From Hymenoscyphus infarciens (taxonomy: Eukaryota > Ascomycota > Leotiomycetes > Helotiales > Helotiaceae): 64,000 bases of DNA. Position numbers and translations under genes: made by a program. Positions 26,248-37,405 of this stretch are shown piece by piece. Each line of letters opens with the position of its first letter. Position 1 is the first letter of the stretch. The DNA lies in the NCBI GenBank assembly GCA_001414345.1, contig LLCB01000060.1, positions 163,216 through 227,215 of the forward strand, given 5' to 3'. Under the pieces are notes generated by a model, which was not told the origin of the DNA, searched no databases, and was given only the letters and a program-made list of their open reading frames with translations.

Positions 26248-27618
26248 ATGAAATTGACTTTGACCTTACTAACGGTGGTGCTGGAAGCAAGACTAGCTGT
26301 TGGGAGTCCAGTCATTATAGGAGAGCCAGAACTCGTTGTTCGGCAAGGACCCAGTGGACCACCACCTTCGTCATCCAGTAAGTTCATTATCTTGTTAAAA
26401 CTACGTGAGGCGTCATCTAATACTTCTCGACTCTTCAAGGTTGTATATTTCAGTTTGCACCAGGCCTGATTATAATCCCGATTGGCATCCCGTAAGTTCT
26501 CAAAATTTCCAAAACTCAATTTCGAGAGCAAAACTAACGAAACAATTAGACCCCAACCGGCTGACCCTCTTGGATTTTGTTCTGAATTCATTCAATCGTC
26601 GACAACTGTCATCAAGACTTCCTCGTTCACAAGAACGGCCACTGTTACTAAACCCACGACAGTTGGGGTGACAACGACTTCCACTCGTTTGGTCACCAGC
26701 GTTGTTACTCTCACCAGTTTTAGTACACAATCCTTAACACAGACAACAATTACTAGTAAACAAACTACTTCAAGGCCTACAATATCACCAACTATCCCCA
26801 CGACCATTATCACAAGTACTTCAGTCACCTCAACTACTTCGTAGGCAATTCCCCTCCCCTTTCGATATACCTAAACTAATTTCCGAATAACAGTGCACCA
26901 ACACCCACGACAACGGGCGCACTATGCCCAACACCCGTAGCAGATCAAACCTGTGGCCTTGGAGGCTGGGGATACGCAACGAACAACATCTACTCAGCCT
27001 CATCAGTCGACGCCCTATCCTGCCACCAACTCTGTCTCAAAAATTCAGACTGCAAATCCTTCCAAGTCCTCGCCGATAAAGCAGATCCAGTACCACAATG
27101 TAATCTCTACAATGTTCCTTCGGGTGGCAACAATACCATCCCGGGTACAGCATCACCATATCTATTTTATGATAGAGGATGTCCTGATTTTTCTCCGGTA
27201 TGGAAAATTCTTCTCTTAGGTTGAGGTTTGAGGCTAATGGTTTAATAGTCCACATGTAAATTTAAGAGAGATGACCTCGCAACTCGGGTCCCTACCCCGT
27301 GGTATTTCTCGGGCGTACCAAGCGAGACATTGAGTGATATATGTACTTGTATGGTTACCAAACCTCTGCCAACTGCTGTGGCTACGCAGACTGTCTCTCG
27401 AATAGTCACTTCGACAACGGCTGTAAGTCTCCCAAACCCAGGTTTTAGTTAAAAGCCATACTTACTATTCAAAATAGATTCTTGTACCAACTACGCAAAC
27501 TTTTGCTGTTACTACCACTGCGGCGATGATTTCTACGACGGTTGTGACGAGGATTACTACTGTTTATGCTACGCAGACTGTTACTGTTGGGTCTTTTGGG
27601 ATGGTTGCTAGGGTGTGA
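26248..27618 (+). CDS. Secreted Thr/Ser-rich protein with a PAN/apple-like cysteine domain
   Basis: Six exons (26248-26377, 26464-26491, 26550-26840, 26894-27197, 27249-27422, 27478-27618) join in frame to 355 residues. A signal peptide is clear (MKLTLTLLTVVLEARLAVGS). Residues about 60-150 are a Thr/Ser/Val stalk likely to be O-glycosylated. From about 155 to 250 lies a Cys-rich segment with TCGLGGWGYA, LSCHQLCLKNSDCKSFQV and PQCNLYN, the spacing of fungal PAN/apple domains that bind carbohydrate or protein. A second Thr-rich region follows; an ATQTV motif recurs near the end. No GPI-anchor signal is evident. The 28-nt exon 2 is the weakest choice: an upstream acceptor at 26453 would put exon 3 out of frame. 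Function is presumably at the wall or outside the cell. Confidence 0.78.
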
Positions 27619-28088
27619 AGGCATGAGAAGTGGAGGTGTGGGGGTGGAGGAAACCAATTAAAAATACTTTGTTAGTTGAATCAAAATCTTGAAAATATAT
27701 TTTAAATGTCCAATCCGGAGGTTCGTTCTCGTTGACTTGGCTCTGGCTTTAGAGTAGAGTTCACAGTTCGAGGGATTCACAGCAGAACTTCAAAAGAGAA
27801 GAACACTTCATTTTACGACAAGGTCATCAATTCATAAGGTAGCACTTTATCCAGTACTTTTTCCGCAAGCAAACCCGGGACAAGATCAAATATCCACCCA
27901 TATCTTGCCCCCCAGTACGCCACGAAAAATTCCCAATATCCAATTGCAACTTTTCTCATCCAACCTGCAAATAGGTAGGACAGATGGCATCAGACCCAAA
28001 CCCAAAAGTACTCCATTTTTTACAGGACTCCCATAATAATAAACGCCAGTTTCCCCTTTTGTGTTACCCCTTATGTGTCGATTGTGGT
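27619..28088. other. Convergent 3' intergenic region
   Basis: Lies between the stop of the secreted-protein gene and the stop of the methyltransferase-like gene. No gene seen. Confidence 0.6.
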
Positions 28089-29348
28089 TTACTTGAAAAG
28101 TTTGTTCTTGGGGTCTTTGACATTAAGCAGGGTGTACTGTTGAATGGACGATTAGTATTGCACTGCACAATTCTCTCAGGGTGGAGCTACAGGGGGGACA
28201 AGACATACCTCGGCCAACCGTGGATTTCCATCCTCAAACTTAAGACTAACAGCCAATAAGTTGGGCTCAGTCCAAGCTGGTCGCATTCCTCTGTATTCCA
28301 TGCTCTCCCACCAATCTAGGAAAATCGGATATGTGATGCCTTGGTTTTGAAAGAGGTGCAGTTCGATGAGCATTTGTCCGATGGGCATTCCTGTCCCGGC
28401 GTCTTGGGTGTGCGAGTTTAGGGAGGAGAGTGCATTGAACTCGGCGTACTCGATGTCGATTTTGAGGATGTCGCTACAGAGAAGGATGTTAGTAAGCTGG
28501 TTTGGAGAGGGGGAGGGGGGCTGCAAGGGATAGGCTAGGTAGGCGTACATGTAATCATGTCCATTCATCTGCATCAAATCTTGGATGGTATACGATGGTG
28601 GTGTACTCAAGGGATTGGTCGAGGAGCTGATTGCTGCGCGAAGGAAGTGGGTTCGTGCCTTGAATTCTGGTTTGATCTGTGGTCCGAACTCGTCGACTGA
28701 GAAGTCGTATCCGAAGATCTCGCAGTTGGTTCTCTCGAGCATTTCTTGTTCTTTGATCTATTAATGAAATAGCAATCTCGATGGAGCGTCTGGGAACTTA
28801 CCAAAGCTTGACTCATTTTGTACTCCAAAAGAGTAGATGATGCATGGTCGAGTATTCTTCTCGTATCGGCTCATGCCACAAACCCATTTACCTCCATCTC
28901 CCATCTTGCCAATGCGCTCAACCTCCCATGGGCAATTGTATGAGGCAGGGACGAGATCCCAGACGGAGACAGGTGTTGTAAAGTAGGAAGGACCATCTAC
29001 TGCAGGGAAACTTGAAGTTGATGTTAGCCTTTGTTTCAATATATTAAACAAAGATAGCTTCGAGATTCAGGTCCACTGGCAAATAACTTACAAGTCCAGC
29101 ACTGGATACTGCTGGCGGAAGGCGTGTCTTTGGTCAACAGTCTTCTGCCACAACTTCTCACTGGTCTGCATCATTGACTTGATATTTCCTCTTCCAAGCG
29201 AACCTGAAATCCGATTTCTGAAGTCCTCAGCCGATTTGGGAACCCAGTTTGGCAATTCTCCATGATTGTTGCTAAGCTGTCCAAAGAGAACGATGAGGAA
29301 AAGTGCTGCTGCACCGAAGATGGCGAGTTGTGCTGGTTTGGATCTCAT
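28089..29348 (-). CDS. Membrane-anchored methyltransferase-like protein (METTL24/FkbM-type domain)
   Basis: Five exons (29348-29092, 29010-28802, 28750-28549, 28473-28209, 28136-28089) give 326 residues. A single N-terminal membrane span (AQLAIFGAAALFLIVLFGQL) with a short basic cytosolic end implies a type II membrane protein, probably Golgi or ER. The rest resembles METTL24-type proteins: WEVERIGKMGDGGKWVCG, CIIYSFGVQNESSFEQEML, YDFSVDEFG, then DILKIDIEYAEF, the counterpart of the LKIDVEGAE motif of FkbM-type methyltransferases, IELHLFQNQ and RGMRPAWTEPNLLAV. Exon 3 must begin at AACAAG (28750), because the nearer acceptor breaks the frame. The tiny last exon supplies YTLLNVKDPK. The substrate is unknown. 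Confidence 0.88.
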
Positions 29349-31259
29349 CTTGACGGACGTTGAGAGTCAAAACGTGATTGATGTTGAATAGAGACAGGGT
29401 GCGATGGATTGGTGTAGTAACGACAGATCTGAGTTGGACAGGATGTTGAAAGATTGACCAGTTTAAAAGCAGACAGCTAGCGACGTGAATGAAATAAATG
29501 AAATAGTTGGAAGATCCAGCTCCGTTATGTGGTGAATCGTGAGATATCTACCACCAACAGACAATGCAGCTAGCCAGCGAATAGGAAAGCAGAGCAATTT
29601 CCACCATTCCTTTCTAGAACACCCCTGATCCACCCGCCAGCAAACACTGTTTACTTTTTGATAACGCCATGACGAACAAACGGCCTCTCATAGCCTCCTA
29701 AAGACAAACCACCATCATGTACTAAGCCATGGGGCTGAATGAGGATCCCTTGACTCTCCACATCTTTGACAGAAAGCACAACCCACAGTATGGTCTTTCA
29801 AGACAGTCGTCTCACCTACTCGCATACTAAAGCTCTTCCGTAAATAGTACATAGGGCTTTCCATATCTGCCATTTTGCAGGTATTGACTCGGTAATATGA
29901 GCCTTTCCCATACTGCAGGGCCCTCTGCCAAGTCGATCTTGGGAGTTACAGCCGAAGGTAGGTAATCTTGGGCCAATTTTTTGTTTTGCTTTTGATAGAG
30001 GGCAATAACCTACATAAGATAATCTAGAACTTTGCTTCTGCGCGTAGTGAGTGGGTTTTTGTAGAGTAGTATATCCAGAATTGATGACGAGTGTCCTGAG
30101 TGATGATGTCGGGAATGCGATGCCAAAACTTCTGAGGATTGATCACTGATAAGCTCTTCCCAAACCCACGTGACTGTTTCGCAACTTCCAGCTTTTGTTT
30201 CAACGCTAGGTAGGAAGTTCGACATTGCGATAAGCAGAATGGAACACTTCCGAGCAGTGCACCATGAATCTCCACTCAGCGTTTCCTAGGGTTGGTAAAC
30301 ACACTTCGTTACGAGTTTTCTCCAAATCGATGTTGATATCATCTTCATATCTCGTATCTCAGCCTCATCGTATCCATTCAGCTTTTACACGTTGCCTCGA
30401 TTCCCAAGTTGCCCTTCATTTGGGTAGAAATCCTTATCAACCCTCATCTTTCACAATTCCTTGCATCGGAGTCATACAGTCTTATTTCTCGATCAAACAG
30501 TACTTTCCGGCACCCCTCAAGCTGCCTTATCAACCATTATCGCAACCATCTCGGTGACAGAGCCTCATCTATCACACACATGCTCTTGGCAGGTTACAAA
30601 TCAGACGATGAGCACATTATCAATAGTTTCTTCATTTGGATATTTCCTGGAACCCGGATCCCAAAATGCGCTGTCGAATTTCAATCGTGTCCTTCAATTT
30701 ATCAAGATGCTTGGCCATGTGTCTCGTCCACGTCACTCAAGGGCAGTACCTCCGGATACTTGGTCGGCATCTTGTTCATTGAGAATCATTGGTGTGGAGA
30801 GCCGGCGAGGTGCAGAATCCCAATCCTATGATCTCGAGACATTATCCAAACTCTAAATTACGACTTTCGACGATGTCAACACCCTTCCAAGAAATCGCAC
30901 AAACTCCACTGGCATGGCTTCTTACAACCTCTACTGAAGTTCTCACTGGTGTCTTCGGCCTCAACTTGGTGAAAGTCTTAGGTTGAACTCTATGTCTATC
31001 TATGGTCTACGGGTATCATCGCATCTATGTCTCCCTCGATCTCTATATTGCTATGGCTGTGTCTGTGTAGTCCACGCGTTTTATCAACTTGGTTTTGCGC
31101 ACTCCCTCTTAGACTCCGGACGCCATCTACCTGCTCAATCTAGCGCCGACGCCAGTGCACCACAACGCTTCTATTCCAGTAACGACAGTGATTTATTAAC
31201 TCTTTTTATTGGCCGAAACCCCTATGCAAACATATCCCAATCCGACAAATGAAACCACT
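29349..31259. other. Intergenic, no supported gene
   Basis: Overlapping short frames at 30264-30986 on the plus strand are in different frames with no splice logic that joins them. The first few hundred bases are the promoter of the methyltransferase-like gene. Confidence 0.5.
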
Positions 31260-32989
31260 TCAGTGGGCGTCCTCATCCTTTCCTGGCCACATGATATCAT
31301 GTTTAATCACTGCTTTCATGTGACAGAAGAACACAATGAGATAACCAAGGAAAAGCATAACTCCCATAGCCGTTCCAACCATCAAGATAGCTTGCGAGTT
31401 CAAGCGGGTACCTTTGTGAGGGTTAGCAATGGTCATTTACTGAAGGATTGAGTGGACTTACCAATCTGGATTGTAGCAATTGTGAAACCAACATTGGGGA
31501 ATACCTTGGCATACCAGTTGAGATGGAAGGCATTGCGGTGGATTGCCTCGAACATTGCAACAATGGCGATACCAAAACACCAAGCGGCGAATACCCAAAG
31601 ACCAATTGCAGCGAGAAGAGCCAAGATTTGCAAGAGATCCTCAATCATTGCAGGGTTTTCGATCCCGGGAAGTGTGATGTAAGTTGTGAAGATTTTTGTA
31701 ATCTTGACATCTTGTGCCATGCCAATCAAAGCAAGTGCTGTGAAAGCTGGAGGTCCAACGGCGATAAACATAGCTGGTCTCGACTGATCTGCGGGTAGAC
31801 CCGAAGTCATGAGACGACCAAAATAAATACCATACATCATGATAGCCAACATCATACCCAACCCCTGATATGAGAGTCCTGCCACAAGCATAGGAAGAGC
31901 GTGTTCTGCAGTTTGTGTCTTGGCGATGGCGGAAGCAAGTGTCCCGACCAACATTGCAGGGAAAATTGGCAGAATCCAACCGGGAAGAACGTTGGTGATG
32001 ACAAGTGCCTTCACTGTAAAGAGGACGTGATAATACACGACCGCGAGGATTGAGACCAACACGGTGTAGACCCAGAATGCGATTCTGAGAGCCTCGATGA
32101 GCCAAGGGCCAGAATTTGGAACTCCGTATGCGGTTGTGTTGGTGATCATTGTTGCGAGACTGAGCCAAAATGTCGCCATGAAGAAGCCTTCGTGGGGGTT
32201 GGTGAGAGAATGGTAAAGCGTTCCAGGGTGTAGGATGAAGCGTGCCGTGAGCATGGCAGTCACTCCGGTGAAGAAGAACAAGTTGAGAATGAACATGGCA
32301 GTTCCTAGGCCAGTAAGACCGGTAAATCGAAATGGGATGACGGAAAGTGTGAAAGCAACACCACCCGTCGCCATGGTCCAAGCATACCAGGCGAAAGTAA
32401 AATGCTTTAGTCGGTCTCTAAGAGAGAGCTTTCCATTTACCGGTACAGCATGGCCATGGTGGTCGTCTTTGCTGTGTGTGCTGGTCGTGTCCGAATCAAA
32501 GTCTGAGAATTGTATCTCCTTTTCCTCTTTTGAAAGATCTCCGCGTGGTGCGAGTTGTCCGTTTGGTGTGTTGGTTCCACTTCGAACCGAGTCGCTTCGT
32601 CCTCTGCCCATATCTCTACCCATTCCATTGTTCGTGTTGTAACTTGGCATTCGTTGGTGTGGTGGCGATTGTGATCTTGAAGAATCCATATATACCCTCT
32701 GTACTGATGGTGTGCGAGACATCTGAGGATACTGCATCTCTCTTTGGTAGTCTTGTCTATCGTAGTCGAGGGCCGGGGACGCCCTTCGTCCCCCCAAGTT
32801 CTGTGGTCTTTCCGTCCGACTATCCATTGAGTTTGAGTTGAGTTCTCGAGAGTTTCTATTCGAGAAATATTGTAGGGTGGCTTCGATGCTTCCTCGAATT
32901 CGAGACTCCCGGCGATTATCGAAAAGAACGTCCTTCTTGTATTGCACAAGATTGTGAATGTCTGTTGTAGGTCCAGCCTGGGGATCCAT
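31260..32989 (-). CDS. TDT family transporter, Mae1-like (C4-dicarboxylate/malate type)
   Basis: Two exons (32989-31462 and 31411-31260) encode 559 residues. A disordered N-terminal region of about 200 residues, rich in Arg, Ser, Gln and Pro, precedes about ten membrane spans from FTFAWYAWTMATGGVAFTL onward. The span pattern, GFFMATFWLSLATM, the HHVLF-like YYHVLFTV segment, SYQGLGMMLAIMMYGIYFGRLM, PNVGFTIATIQIG at the splice and the C-terminal PGKDEDAH match tellurite-resistance/dicarboxylate transporters such as S. pombe Mae1. Sulfite exporters (Ssu1) share the fold, so dicarboxylate transport is the likelier but unproven role. The start is the first ATG; the upstream frame has none. The long N-terminal tail may be a regulatory phosphorylation region. 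Confidence 0.9.
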
Positions 32990-35900
32990 TGTTATAAGTG
33001 CGGACAAAACTAGGAAACTATTTTACACAGCAACTGAAAAGGAAAAAAAAGATAGCAGGTAAAAAATGAGGGGATGAATGAATAGATGGTTTGGCACCAA
33101 GGAGCGGCAAGACCCTCAGCAATATCTAATGAATAACGATCTTCGCCTAGGCCCTCGAACTTTCTCCCAAACCAGCCAAACTGGACTTCAAACACTCTGG
33201 CCAAGAATCGACCCTGCCTGTGGATATCATTGTGGAGCCCAACTAGGAAGATATAACTGCCAAGTTTGTACACAAACACCTGCTTGACGAGTTGATATCC
33301 CAGGGGCAGACCGCTCTTGGAATGCCGAGAGATAACAACATTACGGCGACGGAGATTTCTCATTGGCATGAACGGCCGCCAAGGACTCGCTAAAGGGCAT
33401 CTCCTACGGCAGATTTGCATCATGCCAGAAATAGTGACAGCCTTTCCAGGATCTCCAGGACAATTCCTGCACAGCGCTGTACTGTTCTTTGCACCCAAGC
33501 ACTTGGCACTTGGCGAGTTCGCACCAGAGGCTGCGGACAAGGCCCAGCGTAAGGCTGGGCAGTCGCAAGCCTACGCAAGATGGGTGTTTTGATTGTTGAG
33601 CGCTGCCTCAGGAGGGTGGATTTGTGGTGGATTCCCCAAGACTCAACCCCTGTCGGAGGCTCAACTCTCCTAGCCAACGCCACAGCCGTCCATGAGAGCC
33701 GCGCTAAGTCGGGGCTTCTAATAAAGATCCCACCTAGCGAGTTTTAGGCGGGCTCAACTACCGACAAAGTTTGTATCCCAATTCTCTGTGGTTTCACAAG
33801 TGAGATAAGCAGCTTCAGAAATGCCCGATGGAAAACTCAACATCTCTGGAAAACACCCAGACGAACTTGAACGAAAGCGATCCGTCAACAGAATTCTATA
33901 CTCTAGTATCTCAGTTGAGCATCAACAAGTCCATCATGGCTTATAATGCTATTGATAGAAGCATTTGAATTTTTCTCTCTGCTGGTATACAACAACAAAT
34001 TATGTTATCCATGCCTCCAAGGATATTTTTTAAGCGACCACCACGGGTGTCACCGACCTCACCGACAAGCAATCCTGCAGCAATGAGGCTCCAAAATCTA
34101 CGAATTCAATACCGGCCCCCTCAGCCGGACGAATGAGAAGGAGGCGTGTTAATTATCCGCCGTAAGCCCTTTTTCCAAGAACTCTAAAACTTCGAAACAC
34201 ACACAAAATTCAACTCAGTTCTTCTAGGCCATGAGGCGCATGGGCTCCCGCACGGGCGGGTCGCACTGATCGTCCGTTGAAAAGAAAAATCTTATTTTTC
34301 CTACATGAGATTTGAGGTTTTGGCAGGATTTTGCCTGTGAAGGAAGGGTGCACAGGCTGGCGAAAAGAAATCGGAGGTGGCCAAAACGTTTACCAGCGCT
34401 GCTTGAAACATGCGAAACGATCCGACTTCAAGCACGCGTCACGGGGTTTTGCCCAGCTCTGAGCGCCCAAATATGTCTCGGGGCCATTCATTATGGGAAA
34501 GATCATCTTCCATGGGAATTGCTGTTGAGCCCTAGGAGTTGCGACTTGTGGCTCGTCTCTTGGCATAGTACTGAGAATAATGAAAGTAAGTTTACCAGTC
34601 CCACGGAGAGTGCGATCCCTTCTCCCAAGAGATTTTCGATATTGAGAATCACTTCTTTTGTAGAGTTTAATTTTGACATGGACGATCGATTGCGAACATC
34701 TTCATCCCATGGTCTTTGATAGTCTTGGAAGTTTGAAGGGATTTTCCATCGAATCCACAATTCCCCAGAAGCGATTTCATTCTTATCCACTATCTCGCTC
34801 CAGCCAAGAGGCAAAGAAACATCATTAGCCCCTTTACCAAGGCTTTCGAGCCTCAACATACGAGGGCTAATCCCCTACCGCCGCAAATTGTCATGTCACC
34901 GCTGCGAATACAGACTGTTAGGTCAATTCACCGTAAAAGTTTATTACCCCTGTTTAAAGTTATAGGGATTTTTTACAGTTATAATAAACTTTTGTCACCA
35001 AAATGGTGGTTTCAAGTGAGTTTGGGTCAGCGTAAAATCAGTGCTCATTTATCCTTTTTACGGTGAATTGAGAGAACAGTCTGTACGTGCCTTTCTTTCT
35101 CTCTCTCTTTTTTTTGTTTGTTGACTGACGCGGTTTCACAAGAACTCAGACCAAGTGGTTTCATTACGATCATTTTCTTCGACAAAGCTTGGGAAGGATT
35201 GGGTGAAAAATTTAAGAATTCGAGGCTTTTGATCAACGTTGCAAACGCTCTGGATTTTTACACTTTCCGCTTTCGCCACCCCGGAAAACGGCCTCATCGG
35301 AGAATAAATCGCGCCAAATGCTTGGGTCTTTCAAGACTCATCAATACCTGGTGGGCAGCGAATAGGCATTGATTCAATCACTCTTTTCCCTTGGTTAACT
35401 TGGCAAACCGGGTCAGACAGACGTGGCGCATCTGTATAAAATCCGAGTGGGACTGTGACTTGTTACGAATCTCGATCCCCGAGTGCTCGCCATGCGACCG
35501 CTTCTTCAACCTCTTGGGTTTTGAATTCAGCTTGGAGATATCCAAGATCTGGGGCGGGGTCAAGACGGGAAACAAACCAGCAGCAAAACAACCTCATGAT
35601 CTTCTGACCTCGTGAGCAAAGACTGGCAGTGAGTGGTAGATGGACATTTCCCAAGAAACTGGGGCGGCAAGTTCTGCATCTACTCCGTGATTCTTCGAGA
35701 TCCAGCGCTAGCCACAAGATGTCAGTGGATAGCCAACAATCAAGGTGCATCATATGAATGTCTTGGACGTTTGGAAGCATTGCTCTAAACGTAGACCCCC
35801 ACGAAGTTATCCCCTCAATCTTGAAGCTTCCAAGCGCCAAAGAAGGAGTCTTCTTGGACGCTTGATGACGCCTGCGAAATTCAAGCCCTCAGCAATAACG

Positions 35901-37180
35901 CGTATTACCTCGCAGTCAAGCGGATTGGGCAGCTTTCCCGTTTGCGAAATAAGCATTTCTCTCTTGCGTGGATGAGCGGATCGTCAAACTCCAAGTGCGA
36001 GAAGGACGTAACTCCTGAGCCACCCATGAATTATAAGCCTATCCTTTGTCAAGTTTAGAGATAACGATTCCTCAAAAGTCAATGCAGTCAGTTCAAGCTC
36101 CATCATCCAAGAGATCTCGACTTGGGATCTAGATTCTGGGAATATTACCCTGCTTGCCAATTTATATATTTTCTATCTACTTCACGCCTCGTGGAGAGAA
36201 AACGCTTCGCATTCCCCATCCGTGGGGTATCTCTGAGCATCTCTGAGCAATGCCGATGAATATAGTTTACAGGCAAAAGACGACGTATTTCCAAGAAAAA
36301 AGTTCCGGACAAGTCCGTTTTTCATCTATATAAATAAGATCGTCATGCAAATTCAGTATTAATTCCCACGGGACGCGTTATTCCCCATTGCAAAACACAT
36401 CAGGGCGAAACATTTGCCACCAGAAGAAGAAACAGAACTACGCAGGACCTTCTCCCACCAAGAAACTCCAAGTGGATGATTCCTCTCTCTTGGAATCTCT
36501 TGGGTATATCCGAGCGGGATAGAGATACCCGAACCAGGGGCGTGAGCCCACCACTTCTAGCGTAGTGGCCACTCCCGCGGTCTGTCTTTCATTGTAAACT
36601 CTCTTGCACGTAATTTTGAGCAACTTGCTCTCTGTCCCTTCTCAGTGACTTCCAATCCGATCGAACCCGAACCCAATTTGTTATCGTTGTATCGCCGCGT
36701 CTACAAGCCCGTTTGACATCATAAGTCTCTCATTGCCGTTTGAACCTGCACAAATTATGCAGCCGAGCCTTGGAAATAAGGAACTTGTGCCTCGAAAGCC
36801 TGTAGAATATCACTCCTCAGTGAGATCTTGGGAACTTTGCGCAGCAGCACCAAGTCTACAGTTGTATTTTGTTATTCTGAGGGGTCCATGGCTTCAATCC
36901 TCCCCCAGGAGTTAGAACCAAGGGAATGAGAGACAGGCAAGACTCTAGGCAATGTTTGTGGTGGGTGGGATATGAATCCACTCTTTTTGATGTTGATAGA
37001 GGCAAAACATATTTGATGGATTGTTATATCATGGCGTCTTGATAATGCTTTTTTCTTTTAACCTTTGAAATCTATTCGGAACATTCCTTCTTCTTGACCA
37101 GATATACATTTCGTCTTCTTTCTTTTGTCGAACTATTCTTCAATTTCTCCGAGATTTAATATCTACACACGTCAGCAATC
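32990..37180. other. Gene-poor interval of about 4 kb
   Basis: Apart from the small inverted-repeat element at 34911-35083 there is no supported gene. The part next to 32990 is the transporter promoter and 5' leader. A short direct repeat (ATCTCTGAGC twice) occurs near 36230. Confidence 0.5.
34911..35083. mobile_element. 173-bp TA-flanked MITE
   Basis: The left end CAGACTGTTAGGTCAATTCA and the right end are inverted repeats, including the shared core CAATTCACCGTAAAA. The right end reads TTTTTACGGTGAATTG then AGAGAACAGTCTG. TA dinucleotides flank both sides (34909-34910 and 35084-35085), consistent with a Tc1/mariner-type non-autonomous element. Inside are two more inverted segments around AAGTTTATTA and AATAAACTTTTG. 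It has no coding capacity. Confidence 0.85.
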
Positions 37181-37405
37181 ATGCTCTTCACTTCTTCCCA
37201 AGCTATCGTCTTTGCCACCTCCATCCTGGTTCTTCTCAAAGAAACATCTGCGATGCCTACTCCGGAACTTACGACCCTCAAATTGAGTACAATTAACATC
37301 AATACTGCACCTGTCAATATCAATATTAACAGCAACAACATGATCGCGCCAGAAACTCCTACAGTTCGACCCTCCATTGCCTATCAATATCCTCCAAAAG
37401 AATGA
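37181..37405 (+). CDS. Small secreted protein candidate, 74 residues
   Basis: A single-exon frame of 74 residues begins with a good signal peptide (about residues 1-24, MLFTSSQAIVFATSILVLLK then ETSA). The mature part is only about 50 residues, rich in Asn, Ile, Thr and Pro, with repeated N-I-N motifs and no cysteine. It ends with YQYPPKE. Sequence upstream is AT/CT-rich, as in many fungal promoters. Lack of cysteine argues against a classic apoplastic effector. No homologue is recognised and the prediction rests on the signal peptide alone. Confidence 0.45.
   Translation: MLFTSSQAIVFATSILVLLKETSAMPTPELTTLKLSTININTAPVNININSNNMIAPETPTVRPSIAYQYPPKE

Noticed and set aside
33010..33540. 176-codon minus-strand frame upstream of the TDT transporter
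   Set aside because: Composition and lack of motif suggest 5' leader or promoter sequence, and another frame on the plus strand overlaps it.
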